A stretch of DNA of 64,000 bases from Lichina pygmaea (lineage: Eukaryota > Ascomycota > Lichinomycetes > Lichinales > Lichinaceae). Where the stretch lies: contig OY730172.1 of assembly GCA_963422465.1 (NCBI GenBank), positions 930,001 to 994,000 on the forward strand. The letters run 5' to 3'. The notes below the pieces were generated by a model that was given only the letters and a program-made list of their open reading frames with translations, ran no database searches and had not been told where the DNA came from. The position numbers were made by a program, and so were the translations under genes. Below are positions 21,851 through 32,375 of this stretch, in pieces (within the stretch, counting starts at the first letter, position 1; every line of letters begins with the position of its first letter).

Positions 21851-22587
21851 ATGGCGATAGACTCCACCAATGCCGGCTCCTCCACCGGTCAGACAACCGA
21901 TTCTCGATATAGAAGTGTCAGTTCCTCTCAAGATTCACACGGTCGCGAGACTGGTAACTATGAGACGTTTCCGATCGCCGAGCAAGGGCTAGAGCCTCCG
22001 ACACCAGTGCCTCCACCTGGCAGAAAAAGAGACAGGACAGGCGCGGAAGTCCCTGAAATATCACTTACCAAAGCTATACGGTCGTTGACGTGGGAAGATG
22101 TCACAAAATTACCCCATCAGCGGTGCGTGCGGGACGCACTGCTGACCGGCATGATCAGTGGATTCCTCGTAGGGGGAGCAAGGGCGATTCTGGGAGGTGA
22201 TTTTTGTCCCAGACTGAACCCCCATCCTCTACCCAAACTTCCCTTTTTGAGCCAACTGGAATCCTGATGGCTAAATCATGGCTACGATACTCTCTAGGGT
22301 CCATAGCAAGAGCCTCTCACTGGGCCGTCGGGGCTTTTGCGTGCGGCTCGGTGGGTGCTCATGAGTACTGCCAATACACCCGACATCGCGAGATTCAGAA
22401 TATGCAGAAGGCAGTAGAGGTCGTGAGTAAGAAGAGGAAGCGTGCGATGGACGATAACAAGCGGCTCGAAGCCGAACTAAGAATGTTGGACGCCCAAGAG
22501 CGAGCGCGGAAGGCTTCAGAAGGGAAAGGACCGCGGCGGCGGTCATGGTTCTGGGCATCACCCGAGCCACCCGACAGGCCGTCATAG
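21851..22587 (+). CDS. COX20: Cytochrome c oxidase assembly protein COX20 (FAM36A family)
   Basis: Two exons (21851-22196, 22298-22587) encode 211 residues. A long Ser/Pro-rich N-terminus leads into WEDVTKLPHQRCVRDALLTG, the signature start of the COX20 domain. Two close hydrophobic segments follow (about 94-115 and 120-138) with the conserved ASHWAVGAFACGSVGAHEYC. The C-terminus is a basic coiled stretch (YTRHREIQNMQKAVEVV, then KKRKRAMDDNKRLEAEL). COX20 chaperones newly made Cox2 in the inner mitochondrial membrane. The 101-nt intron falls between the two membrane segments and keeps frame. Confidence 0.85.
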
Positions 22588-23340
22588 CCGCCCCTGTATA
22601 GGACACGGATCGGATGCAATCCAGGGCTGGCTCCTAGGAAGACGAAGTGCGACACGAATGCCTTCTAGATTGACAAAAGGCCACCTATCACGCTATGCGT
22701 CCAGCCCAGCCGTCGAGAAAGCGCATCAATCGAGCATCATCAGTCACAAGCATTGGAGAAGAGGAGGCATCTACATGTCCGCATCGCTTCTAGACTCAAT
22801 TTTACCACTGCGATACCATTTCTATACCTGTTCGATACGGCTTTAAACCCAAGGAATTACATCCACTCTCGCACACACCGCTCAACGATGCAGGTGGCGT
22901 TACATGCCGTCTTGCTTTGTGCCGTCACCAAGCCTGCCGACTTTTCTCCCCCATTCAGGCAGATGATGGGGGATGCGCTCCCTGTACCATGGGGTTGGAA
23001 GAAGTACAGAAAGGATCGACACCGATGGAGAAGTGCAGAGGTAGGGGAGTGTGCTGCGGGCTTGGTTATAGTCTCGTCGCATGCCAAAGTAGGGTGGAGA
23101 GGTTTGATACTCCGAGTTGGGAGATTCGACCATCCGAATTTATTGTCGGCTTGACACATTACGTCCTTACACCCGACAAAGAATTCATGACCGAAGGACA
23201 AAAAGAATGACGCTTGTGGAATCGTGTTCTGCAACTCCTTGAATCACACGACTTCCCTAACTCCAAGAACTCCTGCCCAATAGCGTCGAGTACCCAGATC
23301 CGTCGACGAACCTAGACCTCGGACAACGAAAATACAAGGA
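22588..23340. other. Intergenic, no gene recognised
   Basis: Short ORFs occur on both strands (for example 22753-23154 + and 22857-23234 -), but none shows a domain, plausible splicing or repeat structure. Confidence 0.5.
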
Positions 23341-24089
23341 TCATCTCTTAGGCTTCCCCCCACGAATCTGCTCCCTTAGCTCCTCGATGTAGTAGTCCAA
23401 GAACTTGCGGGCATCTGATCGTGCGGGCTCTGTAGTCCATGAGTTGTTAGCACCGTCGGTTGCTATTGATTGGTGACGCGGCTCAAGGAACGACGATGTT
23501 CGCATAGCCTTCGCCTCCCCCCTCCAACTGATAGAGCGTTACACATAGCACCTACCGTCGATATTGACTCCACCCATCTCAGAAGGATCTTTGCCATGTC
23601 GTGCGTGGCGAATGCGTTTATGGATGTGCTGTACGACACGGTGAAAGGTTGGGCTTGAGAGGAGCTTATCTCCGGTTCATTCCGAAAGGAATCAGCCTGC
23701 TGGCGGTGCAAATGGGAAGACCACGTCCCCCAGCCAAAAGGATGCAGCTATATCTTGACAAGGGAAACGCTGGCGACGGAGAGGTGCGGCGAGGTGAGGC
23801 GACATACCCTCGCTGTGAGCCATATCTGCCAAGGTTATCACCATAGGTTAGCTACACCAGGCTTCAGTGGTCTTTGGAGGGTAAGCCGTCGAGGACGAAA
23901 AGCGTGCTGGAGCAACAAACCTCGACCATCTGTAGCCACATCGTCGGTTGTCCGGTGGGAGCTACAGGAGCTCTGTGCGAGTATGGCGAAGGCGTTTGTA
24001 AGTTACCGTATGTGGCGGCTGGGGCGATGATGATTCTCCAAGCTCGCGCTAGTTACTCGGCTCAATCGCAAACCGAGCTGTGAAACCAT
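23341..24089 (-). CDS. Small protein of unknown function, possibly mitochondrial (5' exons unresolved)
   Basis: Two 3' exons are well supported: 23552-23699 and 23341-23429, joined by a 122-nt GT-AG intron. They read QADSFRNEPEISSSQAQPF..., then FATHDMAKILLRWVESISTV, then EPARSDARKFLDYYIEELRE, ending GGKPKR. The C-terminus looks helical and charged. Upstream, an ATG at 24087-24089 opens a basic, Ser/Arg-rich stretch (MVSQLGLRLSRVTSASLEN) that looks like a mitochondrial presequence. I could not join it to the 3' exons with unique splice sites, so the gene's start is tentative. I do not recognise the family. Confidence 0.4.
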
Positions 24090-24932
24090 CCGTCGTTTGC
24101 CCGATAATGGAGTCGACAACAGTGTTTGTTGAAACTTACGAGTACAATTGAAAGGTAATACCCCCATCGACCTTCGGTACATAGGTACCTATGTACATAC
24201 GTACCAGGTACCGCATTGTACCTCGGGAACTACGTACGCAGTGCGTACAGAGTACCTATCATCCAGAAGAACCATTACGTCTGAGTCATCAATCAGTACT
24301 CTTGCCGTTTGATTGCAGGAGATCCCTCAGGGCTAGCCTTGTTTTCTTCTCAATCATAGCTTCCACGTGTTGGGTCCTGAGTTCACGAATTTTTCAACTG
24401 CGTTTGCTCTTTGTCTTACGTACTGTTCGCAGACGGACAATCATGACTAGCCGATTCAACCCGCAAGATATTTGCTATCTTGGGTGATGTGTCACAAAAG
24501 TCTATATTTGCAGAATTACTTAGCCGGTGGTAGGTGCCGGTAAGCACCGAAAAATGAATAGCCACTGGTAGTCTATGAAACGGCTGTGCGACGAGGCGAC
24601 TTCGTGGTGCACACCCTATCGTGAGGCTGTTACGGCCGGTGAGGCTGTTACGGCCGGTAAGGCCGTCGTGGAGGCATGGGCGGGGCGAACGGCGAGGGGG
24701 GATTCAAGGTTTGGATAATACAATCAGGTGCTACTATCGAGAGGCTAAAGATAGAACGATGCTTAGGCATGACGCTGGTCCCCAAACCGCAGTCCGCTGG
24801 CTACATCAAAATTTATAGGCCCGGCGTTCGCACTCGCCGTTCGGACTTTCATAGAAAAGCTGGCACGGGGGAAGGAAAGCCAGAGTGGCTCGATCGAACC
24901 AAAACACCTCAAGGCACAGGACCAAAGATACC
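24090..24932. other. Intergenic with GTAC motifs and an 18-bp direct repeat
   Basis: GTAC-rich sequence lies at 24178-24260. A fragment GGTAATACCCCCAT near 24154 matches the inner border of the TIR family at 13650-13667. GTGAGGCTGTTACGGCCG is repeated directly at 24621-24656. No gene was seen. The last part is the promoter of the tyrosine phosphatase gene. Confidence 0.45.
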
Positions 24933-26348
24933 ATGGCCGCCGATGTTTCCGAGCCAGATTTAGCCGTACCGAAGCCCGAAGCCGCAGAGGAGGTGACCCC
25001 GCGGTCTGGGCCGCCCAGCCACCCGTCGCCATCGACTCCACCGCCGCTGCAGTCGTCCGTCGACGCCGGGGCAGTCCGCCTGCCGGCATTTCTCCGTCAG
25101 TCAAAAGCCGGTAAGCCGCTCTTGCAGCCATTACCACGTGTGCGACGGATGACGTCGCGTCTCGAACCGTGCTGGGAAGCCTAATGCATCTTTCTCCCTG
25201 TCGCGCCACACAGAGATCCAGGAGAGGTTCCAGGACCTCGAATGGCTGCAGCGAAGCCGGCTTCTGCAGAGCCTGCAGGATCCGAATCCGACGTCGCCGT
25301 GGGCCCAGGAGCAGAGCTACGAGGTCAGGATCCGCAATCGCTACCTCAACATCCAGCCGTGGGCGAACAACCGCATCCACCTGAAGGTGCCCTCGGGTCA
25401 GTGTGACTACATCAACGCGTCTCCCATCGTGCTTGCCGATGCCAAGACCCATGCAGAACGAAGGTACATCGCTTCTCAGGTTCGTGCGCAGACGATGTCA
25501 ACGGCGAAGGGAGCATACCCGCTCTCGAGAGTCGCGATCGGCTTACGAAGCGGACATGACAGGGACCGAGGGCGGAACAGCTCGGGCACTTCTGGCGTAT
25601 GGTCTGGGACGAGACGCCCGACCCGGCCGTGATCGTTATGCTCACGCAGACTCGGGAGTCCGGGAAGGATAAATGCTCGCAGTACTTTCCCGAATCGTTG
25701 GACGACGACACCATCGTCATCGACGACGAGGACGACTCCGGCGACGACTTCAAGGCGACCGTCAGGCTGGCGCACATCGAGACCGATGCGTCGGCGCGGA
25801 CGATCGTCCGTCGATTGAAGTTGACGGTCGGCGATGCGAGCAAGACCGTGTGGCATCTCCTCTTCGCCGCCTGGCCCGACTTCAGCATCCCCGAGGGCGA
25901 CGACCGCCAGGCGATGCTCGAGCTCGTCAGGCTCTCGGAACGTGTGAACACGGCCCCGGAAGCCCCCAGGATCGTGCACTGCAGCGCTGGCGTGGGCCGG
26001 TCTGGCACCTTCATCGCGCTCGATCACCTCCTCGACTCGCTCGACGACGGCGGCCTTGCCGATGCCGTGTCCGAGCGGCCGGACGTCGATATCATCTTCG
26101 AAACGGTCAACAAACTCCGCGAGCAGCGCATGACGATGGTGCAGAGCGACGCCCAGCTAGGCTTCATCTACGAAGTGCTCAAAGAACGCTGGTTGGCCGA
26201 GACAACGGCGGCCGCTTCCAAGCGGGATTCAGGCACGAAGGACGGAGCTACCCAGGACGAGCTGGAAAGCCAGCCTACGTTGGTCTCCGACCGCGGGCCT
26301 GACGTCGATCCTGCCGAGCCGCTACACGACCGGCACGGGTCCGACTGA
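24933..26348 (+). CDS. Classical protein tyrosine phosphatase
   Basis: Three exons (24933-25110, 25214-25479, 25563-26348) encode 409 residues from the ATG at 24933. The signature loop VHCSAGVGRSG carries the nucleophile Cys (about 288) and phosphate-binding Arg (about 294). The WPD loop is WPDFSIPEGD (about 252-261). The substrate-recognition segment (YINASPIVLAD), the acceptor loop IASQGPR and the Q-loop (QSDAQLGFIYE) are all in place. Such enzymes (Ptp1/Pyp1 type) dephosphorylate phosphotyrosine, often on MAP kinases. An acidic insert (DDDTIVIDDEDDSGDD) and Pro/Ser-rich N- and acidic C-terminal tails lie outside the catalytic core. Introns of 103 and 83 nt are GT-AG and in frame. Confidence 0.92.
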
Positions 26349-26853
26349 GAGCGATCCACGAGCCCTGGACCTTCACATTGCGTCCGTGAGCAAGCTGGCT
26401 CGTCTGACGGTGCATGGATTCCATGGGGGATCGATGTCAATCGATCCCTTTTTGATGCCTCTGCCACGGCCACCAACTTGTTTGCGGAGAAATGGAAGGG
26501 TCACGATGCGGCCATGCGTACACATATGCTTTGGACTGGAATCTTCTCCTGTACGGGGAATGCATCGGAACGGTGAACGAGTCTCTTTGACAGCGGACCC
26601 GGCGTTTGGTGAGAGCCGAGTCAAGCTAAAGGATAGAGTTGAGTAGTACACCACGAATCAGTTCTTCCCAATCCATCTGCCCTTTCTTCAGATCCCTCCT
26701 TCGCCAAGCGCAAGTTGGAATACATACATACATCCAGATGTGCAGATGTGCAGATATGCAGATAGCCAGAGACGTAAACCATTAGAAGATCAGAATCGCA
26801 AAACATTCGTCAAGTACTCGCTAATATGACCAAAGGAAGAAAAAAACCCCCCC
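26349..26853. other. Intergenic, convergent 3' ends
   Basis: This lies between the phosphatase stop (+) and the VanZ-like stop (-). It contains short ATACATACATCCAGATGTGCAG-type repeats near 26725-26765. No gene was seen. Confidence 0.5.
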
Positions 26854-27696
26854 TCATTCGTTTCTCTCCTTCGACGGCGTGGCTGGGTCTGCGTTTGCTT
26901 CCCCGTCAGGTGGTCTCGTCCCTCCGGCGTACACGTCTGTCGGATCGTCTTCATCCTCGATGTTCTCGTCCCAGTTGTCGATCTCGTGGTCGAGGGACGG
27001 TGTCGCGACGGCGGCACTGGCGTCCGGGATGCTGCTTGTGCCTTCGCCGAGCTCGACGTCGTCGCCGGGGACGGCCTGGTAGCGTCGGGCCTGTCGCTTT
27101 CGCTCGATCATGCGGCGATGATACCAGCTACACAACGCCACCGCCGCAAGGGAGCCGACGACATTTGCCACGATATCAAGGACGTCGAACACTCGGCCGT
27201 TCTAGCGGCAGGCGTAGCGTTCCGTCAGCTCCGTGGCACCCACCAACTCTAGTCCAGCATCTTCCGGCGGAGGGTAACAAGCATACCGGAACCCATCCCT
27301 GCACGAACTCGGAGCCGATCCCAGATATAACCGTACAGATCACCAAGGTGAGGTGGAGGGTCCGCCGTCGGGATGTATCTAGCACCCAGTAGAAACACAA
27401 CTGCACAGTAGATCGTCGCAACGTCAGTCGCATTCCTTCGATGCTGTAGCTCGAGACGCGCGTCCCCAGGCTCGGACTCGGGGTGGGGCAACCCACGGTC
27501 AGGACGAAGAACGTCAGGAAGTGAAGGATCTTGTCGTCGACGGGAACCTTGCGCGCTTGGAATAGTCCCAGGTACGCAGAGCACGCAAGCAGCACCAGGA
27601 AAGCAGCTTCGATCGTCGTCAGCGAAGGAGCTCGGTCATCTAGAGTCTGGCTTCGGCAGGATGAGCCTCACCAGCGAAGGGGAACCGTAAGCGCAT
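26854..27696 (-). CDS. VanZ-like four-helix membrane protein
   Basis: Four exons (27672-27696, 27497-27606, 27287-27400, 26854-27201) encode 198 residues from the ATG at 27694-27696. Four hydrophobic segments are seen: AAFLVLLACSAYLGLF, ILHFLTFFVLT, LHLTLVICTVISGIGSEF and DVLDIVANVVGSLAAVALC. The stretches DDKILHFLTFF, SEFVQGWVP and NGRVFDVLDIVANVVGS match the VanZ family, named after a bacterial glycopeptide-resistance accessory protein. The last 70 residues are acidic and cytosolic-looking. Fungal members of this family have no established function. Introns (65, 96 and 85 nt) are all GT-AG and in phase. Confidence 0.8.
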
Positions 27697-29427
27697 CACG
27701 TTGTTCGATGTCGAGAACTGTCTGATGGCACAGTACCGTACAGTAGTTGCGATGCACCGGGTCGTCTATCACACCTGTACCGGCGGAGGAGAGCGGTACC
27801 GGTGATGCTAGAGCGGCGGTGGTGTCTAGGCCTTGGAGGCCACGAGCCTCGTTGCCGTTGACGTACGTATTACCTACGTACTCGTACCCCGTACTTAACT
27901 CTCCAGTTACGTACGCCCCGTACGTAATACGTAGCTCTACGAAGTTAGTTAATTAGTACTGTACGTAACGGTACCAGTAGCCGACCTTATACTCGTACAG
28001 TAAGCGGACGACCCCTGCGCTCCCGAAATGTGCCACTAGAGAATTCTCTTCGACCAAGCATCCACGCGACAACATGGTCCATACCTCGACTCCATGGCAT
28101 CAAATGGGGATTGCCTTGAGGAGACCGTTGAAGAAGCTACCGAGCGTTGTGATAGTGGTTTCTTTAGCTCTATACAAGCCATCGCAACTGCCTATAGCGT
28201 CCCTTATACCATCCTTGCCGAACATATCAAGGGCTGACAACCACGCCGCAGTCCTTGTGGGCCGGAGCGATGATTGACTTCCTATATGGAGGCGTACCCT
28301 TCGAAGAGGGTCCTCGAATGAGAAGTCCGTGGTCAACCACCCTCCCACGTCTATGCTTGAGATATAGCAAGTCAACTCGTTAGTGCCAATGGAGACGCCA
28401 AGGACTTCAGTCATATACATGAATCCACAAGTTCATACAGTCAATCATTCGATGGCTTCCGTAAAAGTGAAGCCAGCTTCTGTCTGTCGGACCAAGAATC
28501 CCCCCACCCCCAGACATCCTCAACAGCTTCTTCCACTGGTTGGAACATGTCCGAATGGAAAGAAATATCCCTCACTGGAAGATCTGGGATATGGACTACG
28601 CCCCGTGAACCGGGATAGTGCCAGGGATGCGTACAAATAGCCAAGTGCTTGGAACAGTTCCAAGAAACATCTATATGAGTGAACAGACCCCGAAATCGTG
28701 ATTGGGGCCAGAGTAGAAATTTGTCAACTTGTTATACTCGAACATCAAGCACTACCCACCAGTTGGTTCTCGTATAAGGAAGTGCAACATTGGATCTATA
28801 CGACTTGAGCTAGCGGTTGGAAAGCTACTCATGTTGCTGTCACCTGGTTGAACAGTGCTTTTGTTGAGACCAGAGCATGACAAAAGGCCGCGAAGACTTG
28901 TTGTTGATCGAGTTGGAAGTCGTGTCATTGCAAAATATCTACAAATAGAACAACATCTGCTTGTTCCATCCGCCAGCCTGTCCATCTCATGTCCTGCAAC
29001 CTCTGAACTTGACTTGCTTCCCTGATACTATCTTGGTATCAAAAACAGATAGCACAACTAGCTTTTCTGGAGAATGCGGCTGCAGTCAAGAAAAATTGAT
29101 TTCTCAGATGTTGGCACGAAGCTCGAGAGGGAAGACTGACATCGAGAGTTGTATAGACAGGGCTGAAAGTGTCCGGAACAGTTCCTTACAATCCTTCCAT
29201 GGCTGTTGATTCTTCTCAGGTACGGTAACTGGACGTCATCGAGTCAACTGCACTATCTCACCTCTGAAAGACACTCGAAACAGTGCAGCAATCAAGTTCC
29301 AGGCTCTCTGGAACTATACTTGTTTTGCTCAGACCATTGAAAAGCTCAGTTGAAACAGAAATCTGAGTAAAGAGTACCGTACTGGATATTCTTGGCGAAG
29401 CACATGACGTTACGTATAGAAGAGGCT
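27697..29427. other. Intergenic, GTAC-rich on the left, unassigned ORFs on the right
   Basis: GTAC/TACGTA motifs are dense at 27860-27990. The rest contains a few ORFs without clear family (see 28100-28420). No splicing pattern or gene was recognised. The region ends at the copia 5' LTR. Confidence 0.5.
28100..28420 (-). CDS. Hypothetical ORF, 106 residues, possibly a gene fragment
   Basis: The ORF starts at the ATG 28418-28420. The segment IGSQSSLRPTRTAAWLSALD followed by MFGKDGIRDAIG faintly recalls the small-domain border of group II PLP-dependent decarboxylases, but no lysine-containing active-site motif is present. It may be a fragment of a decayed gene or chance. An ORF at 28441-28644 on the same strand lies directly upstream. 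Confidence 0.2.
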   Translation of the reverse strand: MYMTEVLGVSIGTNELTCYISSIDVGGWLTTDFSFEDPLRRVRLHIGSQSSLRPTRTAAWLSALDMFGKDGIRDAIGSCDGLYRAKETTITTLGSFFNGLLKAIPI

Positions 29428-29621
29428 TGTTGAAGTTGGGCGATCTGCAACTTCATACCACGTGACATGCAGAAGGGCCTAACCCTAGATTGGGAGGAAG
29501 GAAGGTTTTATCATTTTTCATTGTAGACGAATGCTTGAGTACATCCTATTGAATACAAGATCCTATTGTCTTCTAAGTGCCTCGTCATTCTGAAGTGTCA
29601 CCGACACCGATTATCCCAACA
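29428..29621 (+). repeat. Copia 5' LTR
   Basis: The repeat starts TGTTGAAGTTGGGCG and ends TATCCCAACA and is 194 bp long. A near-identical copy forms the 3' LTR. It is short for a copia LTR. It includes a CACGTGA motif near 29459. Confidence 0.9.
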
Positions 29622-29635
29622 GGTTATGAGCCCGG
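29622..29635 (+). promoter_or_regulatory. Primer-binding site matching the anticodon arm of initiator tRNA-Met
   Basis: GGTTATGAGCCCGG begins at the first base after the 5' LTR. It is the reverse complement of GGGCTCATAACC, the anticodon stem-loop of eukaryotic initiator tRNA-Met. Priming from the cut tRNA half at this place is known for Drosophila copia and yeast Ty5. Confidence 0.75.
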
Positions 29636-29759
29636 GAATTCCGCTGACGAGGTTGAATCGACTGTGAAGAAGTCGAAGAAGAAGAGGAGAAGAAGGGCCT
29701 AGAGGAAAAGGCCGTAAGGAAGGGCTAGCCACGACGTTAGCAGAAGGCAAGCCAATAGG

Positions 29760-32162
29760 ATGGAAGACAAGAAGGAACGGGGCAGGAAGGTCCTGCTCCG
29801 GGGCCCAGAGAACTATGAAGACTGGGCACAAGTTATCAGGATGCGGCTATTGGCCGCAAGAGTCTGGCACACCGTCCTTGTAGAGCCAGAAGAGTCAGAG
29901 ATGAAGCCTGCCCAAACGTCAGCAACAGGATCCAAAGGTCAACGGATCGAGGCCACAAAGGAGTGGCAGGATAGCAAGGCAGAAGAAGGAAAGGCAGCAG
30001 ACATCATACTGTCGTCAATTAGTGAAGAGCAGCAAAAGCACGTCAGACGGATCGAGCACCCCCACCACATCTGGAAGACTCTGAAAGGGATCCACGAACA
30101 GCCGAACAACGAGAAGCTGCACAACGTGATGGTACAGCTGTTTTCGAAGGATCTCGGCCGAACGATCGAAGAGAGAGGGTCGAGGATCCGTGTGCTCGAT
30201 GCCGAAATAGAGAGCTACGACTCGACGCTGAAACTGCCGGAAAAGACATTAGTGATCCTGCTCCTAGAGTCATTGACGCCAGAGTACGATACCATGAAGA
30301 AGATCCTTATAACGACGGATCAGATCGACGAACTGGACAAGGTCCTGCAGAAGTTAGCAGGAGAAGAGGTACGGATCGTCAAGGGAGAAGTGGAGCAGGC
30401 ACTGGCTGTCCGTAAAGAGGGCAAAGGACGGAGCAAGGGCCGACAAGACGGAAAAGACATGAAGTGCTTCCGGTGCGACCGGACAGGGCACAGGAAGTCT
30501 GAATGTTTCGCGACGCGGTCAGCAGACGGAACCCCATTGGAGGACGAACCCCCGGTGAAACCCAGGAAGAGAGGGGAGAAGGCAAGAGCGGCACCCGTAC
30601 CGACGATTCCGAGGTCGTACGAGGAAGCGGTGAACGACTCGGTTTTCGGACACGAATGGAGGAAAGCTACTGAGAAGGAATTGAGTCAGTTAGCAAGCTT
30701 CAAGACGTGGAGACTCGAAGACCTACCTGCTGGAAAGAACCTGGTTAGTTCCAGGTGGGTATTTGACCTGAAGAAGAATCAGCAAGGCGAGGTCACCAAA
30801 TTCAAAGCAAGACTGGTCGCACGGGGCTTCTCACAAAAGAAAGGAATCGATTACATCGAAACGTTTGCCCCGACTGCGAAGTATAACTCCCTGCGGATGC
30901 TGTTAGCAGTTGCCGCGACGGAGGACCTTGAGATCCACCAGGGTGACGTTGAGAGCGCTTACCTGGCTGCAGATCTCGACAAGGAGATCTTCATGGAACC
31001 ACCGGAAGGGGTGGAGACCAGAGGGAAGGTCTGCAGGGTGCTGAGGGGACTGTACGGACTGAAGCAGTCAGCCCGGCTCTGGAATAGGAGACTTACCAGT
31101 TTCCTATTGAAACATGGTTTCCGACAGCTGTCAACGGACTTCAGTATCCTCACGAAGGGGGGGATGAAGGAAGGACTCACGATACTGATCTATGTGGATG
31201 ACTTGCTATTTATCAGTCCACATATGGAGCAGATCAACTGGGTCAAGAAGCTGTTAGCCAGTGAGTTCAGGATCAAAGACCTCGGTGAGGCAAAGACGAT
31301 CCTCAACATGCAGGTAACGAGGGACCGGAAGAAGAGACAACTCACCTTGTCACAACCCGGATACACCAGGAAGGTTCTCGAGAGGTTTGGCATGACGGAT
31401 TGCCACCCAGTCGCAACGCCAATGGAACCTGGAGCAATAAAGGTGTTAGACAGGGCGTATAAGGAGGTGAAAGACTCACCGGTGGAATCAAAGGCGGACA
31501 AGACTCGATATCAAGAAGCAATTGGGTCACTAATGCACTTGATGGTCAGTACGAGACCAGACATTGCGTATGCAGTGGGAAGACTCAGCCGTTATTGCCA
31601 AAATCCAACGGAGGTGCATTGGAAGGCCGCAAAACAAGTGTTCCAATACCTGAAAGGATCAACTGAGCGAGGGATTCGATTTGGGAAGGGCGAAGGACTC
31701 ACAGGAGCGTCAGACAGCAGTTTCGCGGACGACCTGATCGAAAGGAAGTCGACTGCAGCATACGTTTTCCTGCTGAACGGAGGTGCAATCACCTGGGCAA
31801 GCAAAAAGACCCCCGTTGTCGCCCTATCGAGTACGGAGGCCGAGTATATGGCCGCAACGGCAGCAGCACGAGAAGAAGCCTGGGTATCGCGACAGTTAGC
31901 GGAGCTTGGGATAAAGCAGACGGGACCCACAAGGATTGACATGGACAATCAATCGACAATCCAGATGACGAAGAACCCGGAATTCCACGCACGGACCAAG
32001 CACATCGATGTCCAATACCACTATATTCGTGAGCAGGTTGCCTCGGATAAAGTGCAGGTTGAATACGTGCCTTCTGCGGAAATGCTCGGGGACGAGCTCA
32101 CGAAACCACTCAGCGCTCAGGCGCGGAAGGAGAAGCTGCAGGGACTCGGTCTGACACAGTAG
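29760..32162 (+). CDS. Copia Gag / reverse transcriptase / RNase H polyprotein
   Basis: One 800-residue frame starts at the ATG 29760. The Gag-like part (LRGPENYEDWAQVIRMRLL, then IWKTLKGIHE) covers about residues 15-215 and is followed by a CCHC zinc knuckle (CFRCDRTGHRKSEC, about 236-249). Reverse transcriptase motifs include WVFDLKKNQQGEVTKFKARL, GDVESAYLAADLDKEIFMEP, LYGLKQSARLWN and the catalytic IYVDDLLF. RNase H follows (GASDSSFADD, ALSSTEAEYMA, TKHIDVQYHYIREQV). Codon use is GC-rich like the host genes. The region is listed as part of a mobile element, not a host gene. Confidence 0.9.
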   Translation: MEDKKERGRKVLLRGPENYEDWAQVIRMRLLAARVWHTVLVEPEESEMKPAQTSATGSKGQRIEATKEWQDSKAEEGKAADIILSSISEEQQKHVRRIEHPHHIWKTLKGIHEQPNNEKLHNVMVQLFSKDLGRTIEERGSRIRVLDAEIESYDSTLKLPEKTLVILLLESLTPEYDTMKKILITTDQIDELDKVLQKLAGEEVRIVKGEVEQALAVRKEGKGRSKGRQDGKDMKCFRCDRTGHRKSECFATRSADGTPLEDEPPVKPRKRGEKARAAPVPTIPRSYEEAVNDSVFGHEWRKATEKELSQLASFKTWRLEDLPAGKNLVSSRWVFDLKKNQQGEVTKFKARLVARGFSQKKGIDYIETFAPTAKYNSLRMLLAVAATEDLEIHQGDVESAYLAADLDKEIFMEPPEGVETRGKVCRVLRGLYGLKQSARLWNRRLTSFLLKHGFRQLSTDFSILTKGGMKEGLTILIYVDDLLFISPHMEQINWVKKLLASEFRIKDLGEAKTILNMQVTRDRKKRQLTLSQPGYTRKVLERFGMTDCHPVATPMEPGAIKVLDRAYKEVKDSPVESKADKTRYQEAIGSLMHLMVSTRPDIAYAVGRLSRYCQNPTEVHWKAAKQVFQYLKGSTERGIRFGKGEGLTGASDSSFADDLIERKSTAAYVFLLNGGAITWASKKTPVVALSSTEAEYMAATAAAREEAWVSRQLAELGIKQTGPTRIDMDNQSTIQMTKNPEFHARTKHIDVQYHYIREQVASDKVQVEYVPSAEMLGDELTKPLSAQARKEKLQGLGLTQ

Positions 32163-32375
32163 ATGTCAGCTAACGGAAGCAGCAGAGGACGGTGGGCCTA
32201 CATACTCACCTTGGGGAGCTAAATTGCAAAGTGGAGGTGCAGCTCGAGGGGGGGGGTGTTGAAGTTGGGCGATCTGCAACGTCATACCACGTGACATGCA
32301 GAAGGGCGCTAACCCTAGATTGGGAGGGAGGAAGGAAGGTTTTCTCATTTTTCATTGTAGATGAATGCTTGAGTA

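Noticed and set aside
24154-24180. Possible third copy of the TIR family (GGTAATACCCCCAT...CCTTCGGTAC)
   Set aside because: Only about 14 bp match and the two pieces are in different relative orientation from the intact TIR; chance or a scrambled remnant cannot be told apart.
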